Below are positions 41,446-51,114 of a stretch of DNA of 64,000 bases, piece by piece (position 1 is the first letter of the stretch; every line of letters starts with the position of its first letter). The notes under the pieces were generated by a model. It had not been told where the DNA came from and did not search any database. It saw only the letters and a program-made list of their open reading frames with translations. The DNA is taken from assembly GCF_001424265.1 (NCBI RefSeq), contig NZ_LMOV01000012.1, positions 349,050 to 413,049 of the forward strand, in the 5' to 3' direction. A program made the position numbers and the translations under genes. This DNA comes from Acidovorax sp. Leaf160 (GTDB lineage Bacteria; Pseudomonadota; Gammaproteobacteria; Burkholderiales; Burkholderiaceae_C).

Positions 41446-42498
41446 TCAGAGCAGCTTGGCTCCGGGGTTGTCCTTGGAGGGCCGGTAGTACGCCACCACG
41501 CTGGCCACGCTCCGGTGCCCGGTCATGGCCATGGTGTCGGCCAGCGGCACTTTTTGCACTGCAGCTTCGGTCACGAAGCCGGAGCGCAGGGAGTGCGCCG
41601 AGAACACGTCGGGCAGGCCGGCCAGCTTGGCGCGGGCCCGGACGATGTCTCGCACTGCGGCCGGCGACAGCGGCTCGCCCAGATGGCCGCCCTTGCGCAC
41701 CTGGCGAAAGATCGTCCCGTCCTGAATGAGCGAGGCGTCCAGCCAGGCCTGGAGCGCCTCGCCCGCCATGCCCTCCAGGGGCTTGTGGTTCTCGGGGCGG
41801 TCGGTCGCGGACTGGTTGCTCTTGGAGTGGTGCAGGGTGTAGGTGAAGCTGTGGGGGCCTGCGCGGCGCAGATGTTTCATGAGCGCGCCGGACACCTCCG
41901 AGCGGCGGCGACCGCCGGACGCCCATGCGAAGAGGAGGAGGGCACGGTCGCGCAGGCCCTTGAGCGAGTCGTCGCACGTATCCAGCATGGCCAGCAGGGG
42001 ATCCTTGGTGAGCGCGTCCTTCTTCTGCGGCAGCGCCCCGCGCTTGCCGTACGCGCGCCGGATTTTGGTCAGCAGATTTCGCACCTGAGGGTCCTGGCAG
42101 GGGTTCTTCACGTCGCGCCGCCGGTGCGCCTTGGACAGCACGGCGATCCGGTGCACGAGGGTGTTGAGCGCCATCGGTCCGGGCTTGCCCTTGAAACCGC
42201 CGCTCACCAAGGCGTGGTCCACAGAGGAGGGCAGGTCACTGGTCAGGCCGTCCGGCGTGGTGCGCTCGGCATGGTCCACGATGAACTGCAGCACCACCGC
42301 CGGCGGCAGCGGAAGGGCGATGGCTTGCCCGTAACGCAGCCCGAACCAGGCCGCCCAGTAGCGCAGCGCGGAACGGTAGCTGGCGAGGGTGTTCACCGAC
42401 TCGCCCTCGCGCAGCAGCGCCTCGACGGCCTCGGCCGTCACCGTCGACAGGGTGGAGGGCTCCAGGGCAGGGAGCAGCGGTAGAGCGGGCAAAAGCAT
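41446..42498 (-). CDS. Tyrosine recombinase/integrase
   Basis: This 350-residue site-specific recombinase has an N-terminal SAM-like core-binding domain (about 20-130) and a catalytic domain. The catalytic set is visible: Arg in AWASGGRRRSEVSG, Lys in HHSKSN, His-x-x-Arg in AHSLRSG, His in GHRS, and the nucleophile Tyr in VVAYYRPS. No excisionase, tRNA target, direct-repeat attachment sites or phage genes are nearby. It is divergent from a KfrA-like gene across a 129-bp AT-rich region. Resolvase-like maintenance of a former plasmid is one possibility. Confidence 0.9.
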   Translation of the reverse strand: MLLPALPLLPALEPSTLSTVTAEAVEALLREGESVNTLASYRSALRYWAAWFGLRYGQAIALPLPPAVVLQFIVDHAERTTPDGLTSDLPSSVDHALVSGGFKGKPGPMALNTLVHRIAVLSKAHRRRDVKNPCQDPQVRNLLTKIRRAYGKRGALPQKKDALTKDPLLAMLDTCDDSLKGLRDRALLLFAWASGGRRRSEVSGALMKHLRRAGPHSFTYTLHHSKSNQSATDRPENHKPLEGMAGEALQAWLDASLIQDGTIFRQVRKGGHLGEPLSPAAVRDIVRARAKLAGLPDVFSAHSLRSGFVTEAAVQKVPLADTMAMTGHRSVASVVAYYRPSKDNPGAKLL

Positions 42499-42523
42499 GG
42501 GAACAGGGATGGGATTTCAATCA

Positions 42524-42600
42524 ATGCATTGTAAACAATACATGCTACGTAGTATAAAATACACATTCAATGTTTAGATCGCGATAAACAACGATTATCG
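42524..42600. promoter_or_regulatory. AT-rich palindromic region between the recombinase and KfrA-like genes
   Basis: It has three inverted repeats: ATGCATTGT-AA-ACAATACAT (42524-42543, one mismatch), the perfect 8-mer CTACGTAG (42545-42552), and CGATAA-N7-TTATCG (42582-42600). Base composition is far more A/T-rich than the flanks. It probably holds both promoters and the binding sites of the KfrA-like protein; a recombination site is also possible. Confidence 0.6.
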
Positions 42601-42627
42601 TGGGTAAAAAAGATGGAGGTGACAGGC

Positions 42628-43620
42628 ATGCAGTCGAGAATCGTTCGGGGCCCGCGCGGGGTGCAGTCGGAAGACGTGTGGGCGGCAGCGGATGCCGTCT
42701 TGGCGCTGGGGGAGCGGCCCACCATCGAGCGGGTCCGTCAACACCTGGGGCGCGGATCCCCAAACACCGTGGGCCCAATGCTCGACAGCTGGTACGGCTC
42801 GCTCGCCCAGCGGTTGCGAACGCCGGAGGCGGCCGAGGCCGGTTCTGTGGAATCCGCATCGGGCCTGCCGGGCCCCGTGGCGCGGGCCGCGCAAGTCTTG
42901 TGGGGGAGGGCGTTGAAGCAAGCCGAAGAGCAGGCCTCCGATCAGATTGCGACGGCGAAGGCAGACCTCGCCGCGCAGGCCGAAGCGCTGGCGCAGGCAC
43001 GCGATGCACTCCAGCAGGACGCCCGGCGGCTGGAAGACCGCAGCGCCGCGTACGCCCTGGCCATGCAGGCCAAGGACCAGCAGATCGCGGAACTGGGCCG
43101 GTTGAACGAGTCGCTCCAGCAACAGTTGCTGGACGGCCAGCGGCAGCTGGAGCGCGCCAGCGCCGAGTGTCAGCAGCTCCGCCAGGCCGCAGAGGCCGCC
43201 CACCGCAGCCAGGCCGCCCGGGAAATCGAGCAGCACGCCGAACGATCCCGGCTTGAGGAGCGAGCCCATGCGCAGGAACGGCGGCTGCACGCGGAGGTGG
43301 ATCGGGCCCGGCAGGAATCGAAACGACTCGCCCAGCAGCTTGAAAGCGAGTCCCGAAAGTCGGCGAAGTCCCTCTCGGACGCCCTCGAGCGGAGTCGAGA
43401 CCTGGAGAACCAGCTCGGTGCGCTGCAGTCGCAAACCGCGCAACTCACCAAAGAGCTGCAGGCAAGCCATGACGACCGCCTGAGCCTCCAGCTCAGGCTG
43501 CAGGAGCGCGAGCAGCACATGCTTTCACTGCTGAACGAATTGCGGGACCGGCTTCCGCCCAGTCCTACCGAAGCCGCCCGGGTGAATCCGCGACCGCGCA
43601 GGGTGCGTGTGAAGCGGTAG
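42628..43620 (+). CDS. KfrA-like DNA-binding coiled-coil protein
   Basis: This 330-residue protein has an N-terminal DNA-binding region (about 1-75; GVQSEDVWAAADAVLALGER, then RVRQHLGRGSPNTVGPMLD) typical of the KfrA family of plasmid proteins. A long alpha-helical coiled coil (about 100-310, rich in Gln, Glu and Ala) and a basic tail follow. KfrA binds its own promoter and helps plasmid maintenance. The ATG at 42628 is chosen because GGAGGTGA at 42615-42622 is a near-perfect ribosome site; the ATG at 42613 lies within that site. It is paired with a divergent tyrosine recombinase. Confidence 0.88.
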   Translation: MQSRIVRGPRGVQSEDVWAAADAVLALGERPTIERVRQHLGRGSPNTVGPMLDSWYGSLAQRLRTPEAAEAGSVESASGLPGPVARAAQVLWGRALKQAEEQASDQIATAKADLAAQAEALAQARDALQQDARRLEDRSAAYALAMQAKDQQIAELGRLNESLQQQLLDGQRQLERASAECQQLRQAAEAAHRSQAAREIEQHAERSRLEERAHAQERRLHAEVDRARQESKRLAQQLESESRKSAKSLSDALERSRDLENQLGALQSQTAQLTKELQASHDDRLSLQLRLQEREQHMLSLLNELRDRLPPSPTEAARVNPRPRRVRVKR

Positions 43621-43964
43621 AGCGGTACGGCGGGAATGCAGTCACATCGTCATGTGGTCATGTGCGACGGGACAGCTGCACGACCTGCGGACGCGAAACA
43701 CGGCTGGGATGCGCCGGTTCATCGACCCGCGGGGTCATGCCATCTGCGCCTTGGCGTCTGGATGAGCCGAATGGGGTTAGCGCCGAGATCCATCGGTGCC
43801 GACGCAGAGATACCCCGCTGGTTGCCAACCATACTAGGGGTATTTGACATAATATACATCGTATCTAGTCGTATTGGCCGCGCTGCAAGGCGCTACCCCG
43901 CGTCGCATCAGCCAGCCGAAGCGCTACCCGGCGCCATCACGCCCGCGTCGTCGGCCACGCCCGC
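43621..43964. other. 344-bp region after the KfrA-like gene
   Basis: No gene is supportable. A strongly AT-rich patch (about 43830-43875) contains TTGACA (43844-43849), an ATAC...GTAT inverted repeat and TA-rich steps. It could be an orphan promoter or the remains of a replication or attachment region of an integrated plasmid. Confidence 0.5.
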
Positions 43965-45404
43965 CTAGCCGCGCCGTATCCCCGGCCAAGTCCAGCTGAG
44001 GCGACCGAACCACACGCCGCCGGCGACCGCCAATGCATTCATCGATCCGTAGACCACCAGCGCCACCGCCTGCGCTGCAAAAACCTGCGACAAGGTTCCG
44101 CCGGATTGAAGCGACCACCAGCCGCCGACGCCGGCCACCAGCAACCGCGCGACGTTGCCGCCGACGGGCCACGCCAGCTTGCCTGCGCCCTGGGACGCGA
44201 AGTACAGCGCCAGGCCGATGCCGAAGAAGCCGTACACCGGACCCACGATCCGCAGGTACTGGGCGCCCGTTTCCAGCATGGCGGGGTCCGATCCGAAAAG
44301 GCCGAGCCAGGCGTGAGGAAAAAGCGCAGCGATCAGGCCGATGGTTTCGGTCAATGCGAACGCCACGCCTGCGCCGATCCAGGTGGCTCGCATGGCGCGA
44401 TCGCGGTCGCCCGCACCCAGACAGGTACCGACCAGGGTCACCAGCGGCGCGCCCAGCCCGAACACCAGCGGCACCAGGATGTATTCAAGACGGGAAGCCG
44501 TGCCGTAGCCTGCAATGGCGGCGGGCCCGAAGTGCCCGACCAGCCCGGTGGCGATGCCGATGGTGAGGTTGGTGGCCAGGGTGGAAACGGCGGCTGCCAG
44601 GCCCACGCTCAATATGCTTCCAAACAACGCTCGACGCCACTGAAGCCCCTGCCGCGTCAGCCGCAACAGGCTGTGCGGCGACCGCAGATAGGTCCACAAC
44701 GCCAGCGTGCCTCCAAGGTAGTAGAGCACCAGCGCCAACGCTCCCCCTGCGATACCCATCGCGGGGACCGGGCCCCAGCCGAAGATCAGCAAAGGCGACA
44801 GCGGCAGCAGCAGCACGGTCCCCACCGTGGTGACTTGGGCGGGCAGCGCCATGTTGCCGGTGCCGCGCACCACCGCCGACAGCGCGTTGAAGAGCCAGAC
44901 CAGGACGGCGGCTCCGAACACCACATGGGAATAGGTCAGCGCGGCCTGCAGCGACGCGCCCTCCCCGCCCATGGACCGGTACAGCGCTGCCCCACCCCAC
45001 CACAGAGCCAGGGTGAAAAAAATGCCGAAGGCCACGGCGATCCACACCCCCGCCCAGGCCAGCGACTCGGCCTGGGCCCGGTCGCGCCGGCCCAGTGCGC
45101 GCGCGATGGCGGATGCGATGGCGCCTCCCATTGCACCCGCCGAGGTCATCTGCATCAGCATGACGACAGGGAAAACCAGGGCCATGCCCGCCAGCGCGTC
45201 GGTACCCAGGCGGCCGACGAACCAGGTTTCGATCAGGCCCGCTGAGGCCTGCGCCACCATGATCAGTATGTTGGGCGCCGCCATGCGGAGCAGCAAGGGC
45301 GCCAGCGGCGCCTCCAGCATGCGGCGCGTTCGCGGGTCGAGCTCGGGAGCCTCGGTAGTTGGCGGAGCCGAGGCCGGGCTGGAGACAAGGACGCCGAGAG
45401 ACAT
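43965..45404 (-). CDS. MATE-family efflux transporter
   Basis: This 479-residue inner-membrane protein has about 12 hydrophobic segments in two pseudo-symmetric halves of the MATE fold (MAAPNILIMVAQASAGLIETW; VGRLGTDALAGMAL; FGLGAPLVTLVGTCLGAGDR). MATE proteins export cationic drugs and other small molecules using Na+ or H+. The start MSLGVLVSSPAS at 45404 is chosen; further upstream the frame runs into the MarR gene. It is 25 bp downstream of the MarR gene in the same direction, so it is probably controlled by it. Confidence 0.92.
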   Translation of the reverse strand: MSLGVLVSSPASAPPTTEAPELDPRTRRMLEAPLAPLLLRMAAPNILIMVAQASAGLIETWFVGRLGTDALAGMALVFPVVMLMQMTSAGAMGGAIASAIARALGRRDRAQAESLAWAGVWIAVAFGIFFTLALWWGGAALYRSMGGEGASLQAALTYSHVVFGAAVLVWLFNALSAVVRGTGNMALPAQVTTVGTVLLLPLSPLLIFGWGPVPAMGIAGGALALVLYYLGGTLALWTYLRSPHSLLRLTRQGLQWRRALFGSILSVGLAAAVSTLATNLTIGIATGLVGHFGPAAIAGYGTASRLEYILVPLVFGLGAPLVTLVGTCLGAGDRDRAMRATWIGAGVAFALTETIGLIAALFPHAWLGLFGSDPAMLETGAQYLRIVGPVYGFFGIGLALYFASQGAGKLAWPVGGNVARLLVAGVGGWWSLQSGGTLSQVFAAQAVALVVYGSMNALAVAGGVWFGRLSWTWPGIRRG

Positions 45405-45429
45405 GGCCACTCCAATCCAAGGGTCTGTG

Positions 45430-45915
45430 TCAGGGCCGCGCGGCGGTGGCGGCATCGGCATCGGCATCGGCGGCTGCACCGGCATCCGCGTCCAGCAACC
45501 GCACGGTGTCGTCCAGCAGCGCATGCAGCGCCGCCACATGCTCCACGCCCAGACGCTCGTTCAGTGCCTCTTGCGCCATGCGCCAGTGGCGCTGTGCTTC
45601 CTGGCGCTTGGCGCGGCCTGATTCGGTCAGTTGCACGCTGCGGCTGCGCGCGTCGTCACCAGCAGCCACCTCGACCCAGCCGGCGTCCTGCAGCGGCCGC
45701 AGGTTGCGTGTGAGCGTCGATGCGTCCATGCGCATGGCGCGTGCCAGCTCGCCCGGCCGCACCGGGCCCAGGCTGTGGATGTGCGACAGCAGCGAGTACT
45801 GCGTGGTTTTGAGCCCGGTCTTGCCCAGCTCGGTGTCATACCGCTGTGTGACCAGGCGCGTGATCTGGCGCAATTTGAAGTTGGTGCAGCCGCGGGGCTT
45901 GGACGTGTCGCTCAT
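45430..45915 (-). CDS. MarR-family transcriptional regulator
   Basis: This 161-residue winged-helix regulator has the recognition helix region RPGELARAMRMDASTLTRNLRPL (quoted in part) and the wing (VEVAAGDDARSRSVQL). MarR proteins usually repress divergent or downstream genes until a phenolic or other toxic ligand binds. It is divergent from a thioesterase-gloA pair with two TTGTATATGCAA boxes between them, and followed by a MATE exporter. The C-terminus is an Ala-Asp repeat encoded by a (GGCATC)3 tract (45451-45468). Confidence 0.93.
   Translation of the reverse strand: MSDTSKPRGCTNFKLRQITRLVTQRYDTELGKTGLKTTQYSLLSHIHSLGPVRPGELARAMRMDASTLTRNLRPLQDAGWVEVAAGDDARSRSVQLTESGRAKRQEAQRHWRMAQEALNERLGVEHVAALHALLDDTVRLLDADAGAAADADADAATAARP
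45451..45468 (-). repeat. (GGCATC)3 hexanucleotide repeat at the end of the MarR gene
   Basis: Three perfect 6-bp units, followed by related GGC-rich units, encode an Ala-Asp tail on the regulator. Length change is in frame and outside the DNA-binding domain. Confidence 0.7.
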
Positions 45916-45924
45916 GGCATATGA

Positions 45925-45953
45925 TTGTATATGCAACACTTGTATATGCAACA
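45925..45953. promoter_or_regulatory. Two tandem MarR-type operator boxes
   Basis: TTGTATATGCAACA occurs at 45925-45938 and again at 45940-45953, 15 bp apart. Each box holds a near-palindrome (TTGTATATGCAA), the usual MarR-site form. They fill the space between the divergent MarR and thioesterase starts and touch both leaders, so one repressor could control both directions. Confidence 0.78.
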
Positions 45954-45965
45954 AAGGAGGCCGGC

Positions 45966-46517
45966 ATGGCGACAGAAGATGCGTTGACTCAATGGATCGC
46001 ACAGGAAGAGGCAGTCCTGCAGCGGATGAAGGCGGGGCCCGGCGCCGGTGTCGCCACACCGGAGCAGATCGCCGGAAAGACCGGGCTGGAGGTCATGCAG
46101 CTGATGCTGGAGGGCCTGCTGCCTTTCCCGCCCATCACCCAGACGCTGGACTTCTCGTTGGTGGAAGTCGGTGAAGGCTCGGCCATCTTCCAGGGCACGC
46201 CGGGCGGCGCCCATCTGAATCCCATGGGCACGGTGCATGGGGGTTGGTTCGCCACGCTGCTCGACTCCGCGTTGGGCTGCGCCGTGCACACGCGCATGCC
46301 GGCCGGTCGTGCCTACACCACCGCCGAGCTGAGCGTGAACATCGTCAAGGCCCTGACGCCCAGGGTGGCGCGCGTGCGTGCGGAGGGCCGGGTGATTCAC
46401 TGCGGCCGGCAGCTGGCAACGGCCGATGCCCGCCTGTTCGGGCCGGACGGCACGCTCTATGCCCACGCCACGACGACGTGCCTGGTCTTCGAGTTGCCGG
46501 CACAATCGCGGTCATGA
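45966..46517 (+). CDS. PaaI-family (hotdog fold) acyl-CoA thioesterase
   Basis: This 183-residue protein is of the hotdog thioesterase family, which hydrolyses acyl- or aryl-CoA. The key motif is [18 protein letters not shown] (residues about 93-110), with the conserved His-Gly-Gly and the Asp in the following helix. The ATG at 45966 follows AAAGGAGG. It overlaps gloA by 4 nt (ATGA), so the two are cotranscribed. It is divergent from the MarR gene and overlapped by its putative operator. The substrate is unknown. Confidence 0.88.
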   Translation: MATEDALTQWIAQEEAVLQRMKAGPGAGVATPEQIAGKTGLEVMQLMLEGLLPFPPITQTLDFSLVEVGEGSAIFQGTPGGAHLNPMGTVHGGWFATLLDSALGCAVHTRMPAGRAYTTAELSVNIVKALTPRVARVRAEGRVIHCGRQLATADARLFGPDGTLYAHATTTCLVFELPAQSRS

Positions 46518-46930
46518 GATTCCTCCACACGATGCTGCGCGTTGGCAACCTTCAACGCTCGATTGACTTCTACACCCAGGTGCTCGGAATGCAACTGTTG
46601 CGCCAGTCCGAGAACCCCGAGTACAAGTACTCGCTGGCGTTTCTCGGCTTCGAGGGGGGCAACCCGGGCCAGGCCGAGATCGAGCTGACCTACAACTGGG
46701 GCACCGAGAGCTACGACATGGGCACGGCGTACGGCCACATCGCCCTGGGCGTACCCGACGCCTACGCTGCGTGCGAGAAGATCAAGGCCGCAGGCGGCAA
46801 CGTGACGCGCGAGGCCGGCCCGGTCAAGGGGGGCTCGACGGTGATCGCTTTCGTGACCGATCCGGACGGCTACAAGATCGAGCTGATCGAGCGCAAGAGC
46901 GACGTGAGCGCCGGAACCGGCCTGCGCTGA
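46514..46930 (+). CDS. gloA: Lactoylglutathione lyase (glyoxalase I)
   Basis: This 138-residue glyoxalase I condenses methylglyoxal-glutathione hemithioacetal to S-lactoylglutathione. It matches bacterial GloA closely: [20 protein letters not shown], the metal ligands His5 and Glu ([10 protein letters not shown]), and His (YGHIALGV) and Glu (YKIELIER). Size and spacing are those of the nickel-type bacterial enzyme. It is translationally coupled to the thioesterase, so control by MarR is likely, placing toxic-electrophile removal in the same unit as the exporter. Confidence 0.96.
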   Translation: MRFLHTMLRVGNLQRSIDFYTQVLGMQLLRQSENPEYKYSLAFLGFEGGNPGQAEIELTYNWGTESYDMGTAYGHIALGVPDAYAACEKIKAAGGNVTREAGPVKGGSTVIAFVTDPDGYKIELIERKSDVSAGTGLR

Positions 46931-46990
46931 CCTCAGTTCGTCTCGGCGGGATGGGGCGACTTCAGGGCCTGGCCTTCGAGGGCGCCACAC

Positions 46991-47053
46991 GCCCTACCCT
47001 GGCACACACGCCCTACCCTGGCACATGCGCCCTACCCTGGCACATGCGCCCTT
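46991..47053. repeat. Three 19-bp tandem repeats after gloA
   Basis: GCCCTACCCTGGCACA starts at 46991, 47010 and 47029, each 19 bp apart with small end variation, and a partial copy follows at 47048. It lies in the intergenic space between convergent gloA and the GNAT gene. Confidence 0.85.
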
Positions 47054-47127
47054 GCTTCCACGACAGATCCCTTTTGGGGGCCGTCCCTGCCCGCCAAGGT
47101 GCGGGCACGGGCCCGAGCCGCACGGCC

Positions 47128-47619
47128 TCAGTCCGCAGCCTGGCCGGCCAGAGCCTGCAGCGCATCGCCGGTCAACCGGTACCGGATCCACTCCGTCTGC
47201 GGCTTGGCGCCCAGGCTGTCGTAGAAAGCGATGGACGGCGTGTTCCAGTCCAGAACGCTCCATTCGAAGCGGCCGCAGTCCCGGGCTACAGCGATGCGCG
47301 CCAGGTGTTGCAGCAGGGCCTTGCCGGCTCCCTTGCCCCGGCACTCCGGCGACACGTACAGGTCTTCCAGGTAAAGCCCGTGGCGGCCTTGCCAGGTGGA
47401 GAAGTTGAAGAAGTAGACGGCGAAGCCGACCGGCTGGTCGCCGTCCAGACAGATCAATCCGAACACCGCCGGCTCAGCGCAGAACAGCGTGCGCTTCAAA
47501 TGCTCAGGCGTCGCGAGTACTTCGTGCTCGGCCCTTTCGTAGATGGCCAGATCGCGTACGAACCGCAGGATCAGGTCGGTGTCTTCGATGGTTGCGGGGC
47601 GGATGGTCAGAGAATTCAT
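47128..47619 (-). CDS. GNAT-family N-acetyltransferase
   Basis: This 163-residue acetyltransferase uses acetyl-CoA. It has the CoA-binding motif A (LYVSPECRGKGAGKALLQHL) and the C-terminal motif (LDWNTPSIAFYDSLGA). The wording resembles diamine/spermidine acetyltransferase-like (SAT) proteins, but the substrate cannot be read from sequence. It is convergent with gloA. Upstream lies a full copy of the dispersed two-hairpin repeat, which separates it from eda. Confidence 0.92.
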   Translation of the reverse strand: MNSLTIRPATIEDTDLILRFVRDLAIYERAEHEVLATPEHLKRTLFCAEPAVFGLICLDGDQPVGFAVYFFNFSTWQGRHGLYLEDLYVSPECRGKGAGKALLQHLARIAVARDCGRFEWSVLDWNTPSIAFYDSLGAKPQTEWIRYRLTGDALQALAGQAAD

Positions 47620-47670
47620 GCAAAAAACAGCGGCGGGGGCCCGCCTCGGCGCTGGCGAGGTAGGGCGAAA

Positions 47671-47728
47671 ATGCTATGTTATTCATAGCGTAAACCGCTT
47701 GACTGACAAGCGGTAGCGACCGATTTCG
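47671..47728 (+). repeat. Two-hairpin dispersed repeat, best-preserved copy
   Basis: Hairpin 1 is GCTAT/ATAGC (47673-47677, 47685-47689). Hairpin 2 is a perfect 7-bp CCGCTTG/CAAGCGG (47695-47701, 47707-47713) with loop ACTGA. A GAC-CGATTTCG tail follows. It lies immediately downstream of eda and upstream of the GNAT gene, where it may also act as a transcript-end or mRNA-processing hairpin. Confidence 0.82.
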
Positions 47729-47729
47729 T

Positions 47730-48430
47730 TCAAACCTGGCGGCGCATGGCTGCGGCGGCCTTCGCCAGTTCCGTGACCCGTGCCCAGTCGCCCTGCTCCA
47801 GCGCATCGCCCGGCACCAGCCAGGAACCGCCCACGCAGGCCACATTGCCGAGCGCCAGGAACTCGGCCGCGTTGCCTGGCTGGATGCCGCCTGTAGGGCA
47901 GAACACCACGTCGCCGAACGGGCCCTGCCAGGCCTTGAGCATCGCCAGCCCGCCGGCCTGCACGGCGGGGAAGAACTTCAGCGCATGGAAACCCTCTTCC
48001 TGCGCCATCATGATTTCGCTGCCGGTCGCCACGCCTGGCAGCAGCGGCAGACCCAGGTCGCGGCAGGCGCGACCCACGGCCGGGGTGAAGCCGGGGCTCA
48101 CGGCGAAGCGGGCCCCGGCGCGCGACGCGGCTTGTGCATCGGCAGCGCTGCGGACGGTGCCCGCGCCCACCACCGCCTCGGGCACCTCGCGGGCAATGGC
48201 CTCCATGCAGGCCAGCGCCTGAGGGGTGCGCAGGGTCACTTCCAGCATGCGGATGCCGCCCGCCACCAGCGCGCGTGCCATCGGCACTGCATGGGCCACG
48301 TCTTTCAGGACAATGACGGGGATGACCGGCGCGTCCCGCATGACGTCGGTGGACGTCAGCGCGGCACCCTGCGCGGCACCCTCGGCGGCGCCGCCACTGC
48401 GGTGTTGATTCTGGTCCTGGGTAGAGTCTT

Positions 48431-48440
<10 letters not shown>
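47730..48440 (-). CDS. eda: 2-dehydro-3-deoxy-phosphogluconate (KDPG) aldolase
   Basis: This 236-residue class I aldolase splits KDPG into pyruvate and glyceraldehyde-3-phosphate, the last step of the Entner-Doudoroff pathway. The Schiff-base Lys is in ALKFFPA, and the catalytic Glu in [17 protein letters not shown] is the phosphate-binding part. The start is taken as the GTG at 48440, with an AGAGGGGG site about 8 nt upstream, overlapping the edd stop by 10 nt; a TTG two codons further is possible. The first 35 residues are an extension ahead of the family core. Confidence 0.94.
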
Positions 48441-50248
<1,808 letters not shown>

Positions 50249-50418
50249 GGCGTGGGGTGCTTCATTCGGTGGCCGCTGCTGCGGAAGATGCGCTCGGGCG
50301 GAGGGTGATCGTACCAACCGAGGACGTGCGGCCCGAGGCCGACGGCCTGTCGGACGGCACTGCCAACAAGCTGGCTGCCAGGTGGCGACGCGCCCCGGCG
50401 ACGAGGCGGTGGCGTGAC

Positions 50419-50949
50419 TCAGGCATGGGCCTGCCCCGCCGCTGCAAACACCCATGCGCGGACGTGCGCGGCGGATTCCGGGAGCGGAGCCACTGCCGAT
50501 ACGGTCAGCACGCCGGGCTCGCCCTGAGGGGACTCCAGCGTCTGGAACTGGCTGTCCACCAGGCTCGCCGGAAAGATATGCACGGCCGAACGGGCCTGCA
50601 CCCGCGCCAGCGCCTCGTCGCGGTCGATCTGCATGAACACGAAACGCAGGCCGGGAACGGCTGCGCGCAGCCGGTCGCGGTAGGCACGCTTTAGTGCGGA
50701 GCACGTCAGCACCGCTCCGGCGCGGTGCGCGGCCAGTTCCTGACCGAGCCGGACCAGCCATCCTCCGCGGTCCGCATCGGTGAGCGGCACGCCGCTGTGC
50801 ATCTTCTCGATATTGGACCGGGGATGGAAATCGTCCCCTTCGATCAGCGGCAGCGCCAGATCCTCTGCCACCGCGCGGCCGAGGCTGGACTTGCCGCATC
50901 CGGACACGCCCATCACCACCAGCCAGAGGCCCTCCACGGGAGTTTGCAT
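50419..50949 (-). CDS. gntK: Gluconokinase
   Basis: This 176-residue P-loop kinase phosphorylates gluconate to 6-phosphogluconate, feeding edd. It has Walker [16 protein letters not shown], the substrate-binding [16 protein letters not shown], and [13 protein letters not shown], all typical of the thermosensitive/thermoresistant GntK family. It is upstream of edd-eda (about 170 bp gap) and divergent from a LacI-family regulator with a palindromic operator between them. Confidence 0.95.
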   Translation of the reverse strand: MQTPVEGLWLVVMGVSGCGKSSLGRAVAEDLALPLIEGDDFHPRSNIEKMHSGVPLTDADRGGWLVRLGQELAAHRAGAVLTCSALKRAYRDRLRAAVPGLRFVFMQIDRDEALARVQARSAVHIFPASLVDSQFQTLESPQGEPGVLTVSAVAPLPESAAHVRAWVFAAAGQAHA

Positions 50950-51048
50950 CGTTCGCTTCCTTGTCAAAGTCTCAGGGGCACCGCCCCCGGCCGGGGGTTT
51001 GGATCCTGCGTTCCGCTGTCCGGTTCGGTTTCTCGCCGCCGTTCGGTG

Positions 51049-51062
51049 GGATAGCGCTATCC
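51049..51062. promoter_or_regulatory. LacI-type operator between gntK and its regulator
   Basis: GGATAGCGCTATCC is a perfect 14-bp palindrome with a central CG, the usual LacI-family operator form. It lies between the divergent gntK and LacI-type gene starts, about 50 bp before the latter. GntR-type gluconate repressors bind similar sites in pseudomonads (recalled). Confidence 0.8.
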
Positions 51063-51114
51063 TAACGCCTCCGCCAGCCCTTTTCTTCCAAACTGCGACT
51101 GCCCCCGCATTCAG

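Noticed and set aside
41446-43620. Prophage or integrative conjugative element
   Set aside because: Only a recombinase and a KfrA-like gene are present; no structural, lysis, transfer or replication genes and no tRNA target were seen.
43636-43968. 110-codon frame after the KfrA-like gene
   Set aside because: No ribosome site, no recognisable domain, unlike codon pattern; it spans an AT-rich, promoter-like stretch.
46991-47053. Possible CRISPR array
   Set aside because: Units are directly adjacent with no unique spacers, only about three copies, and no cas genes are in the window.
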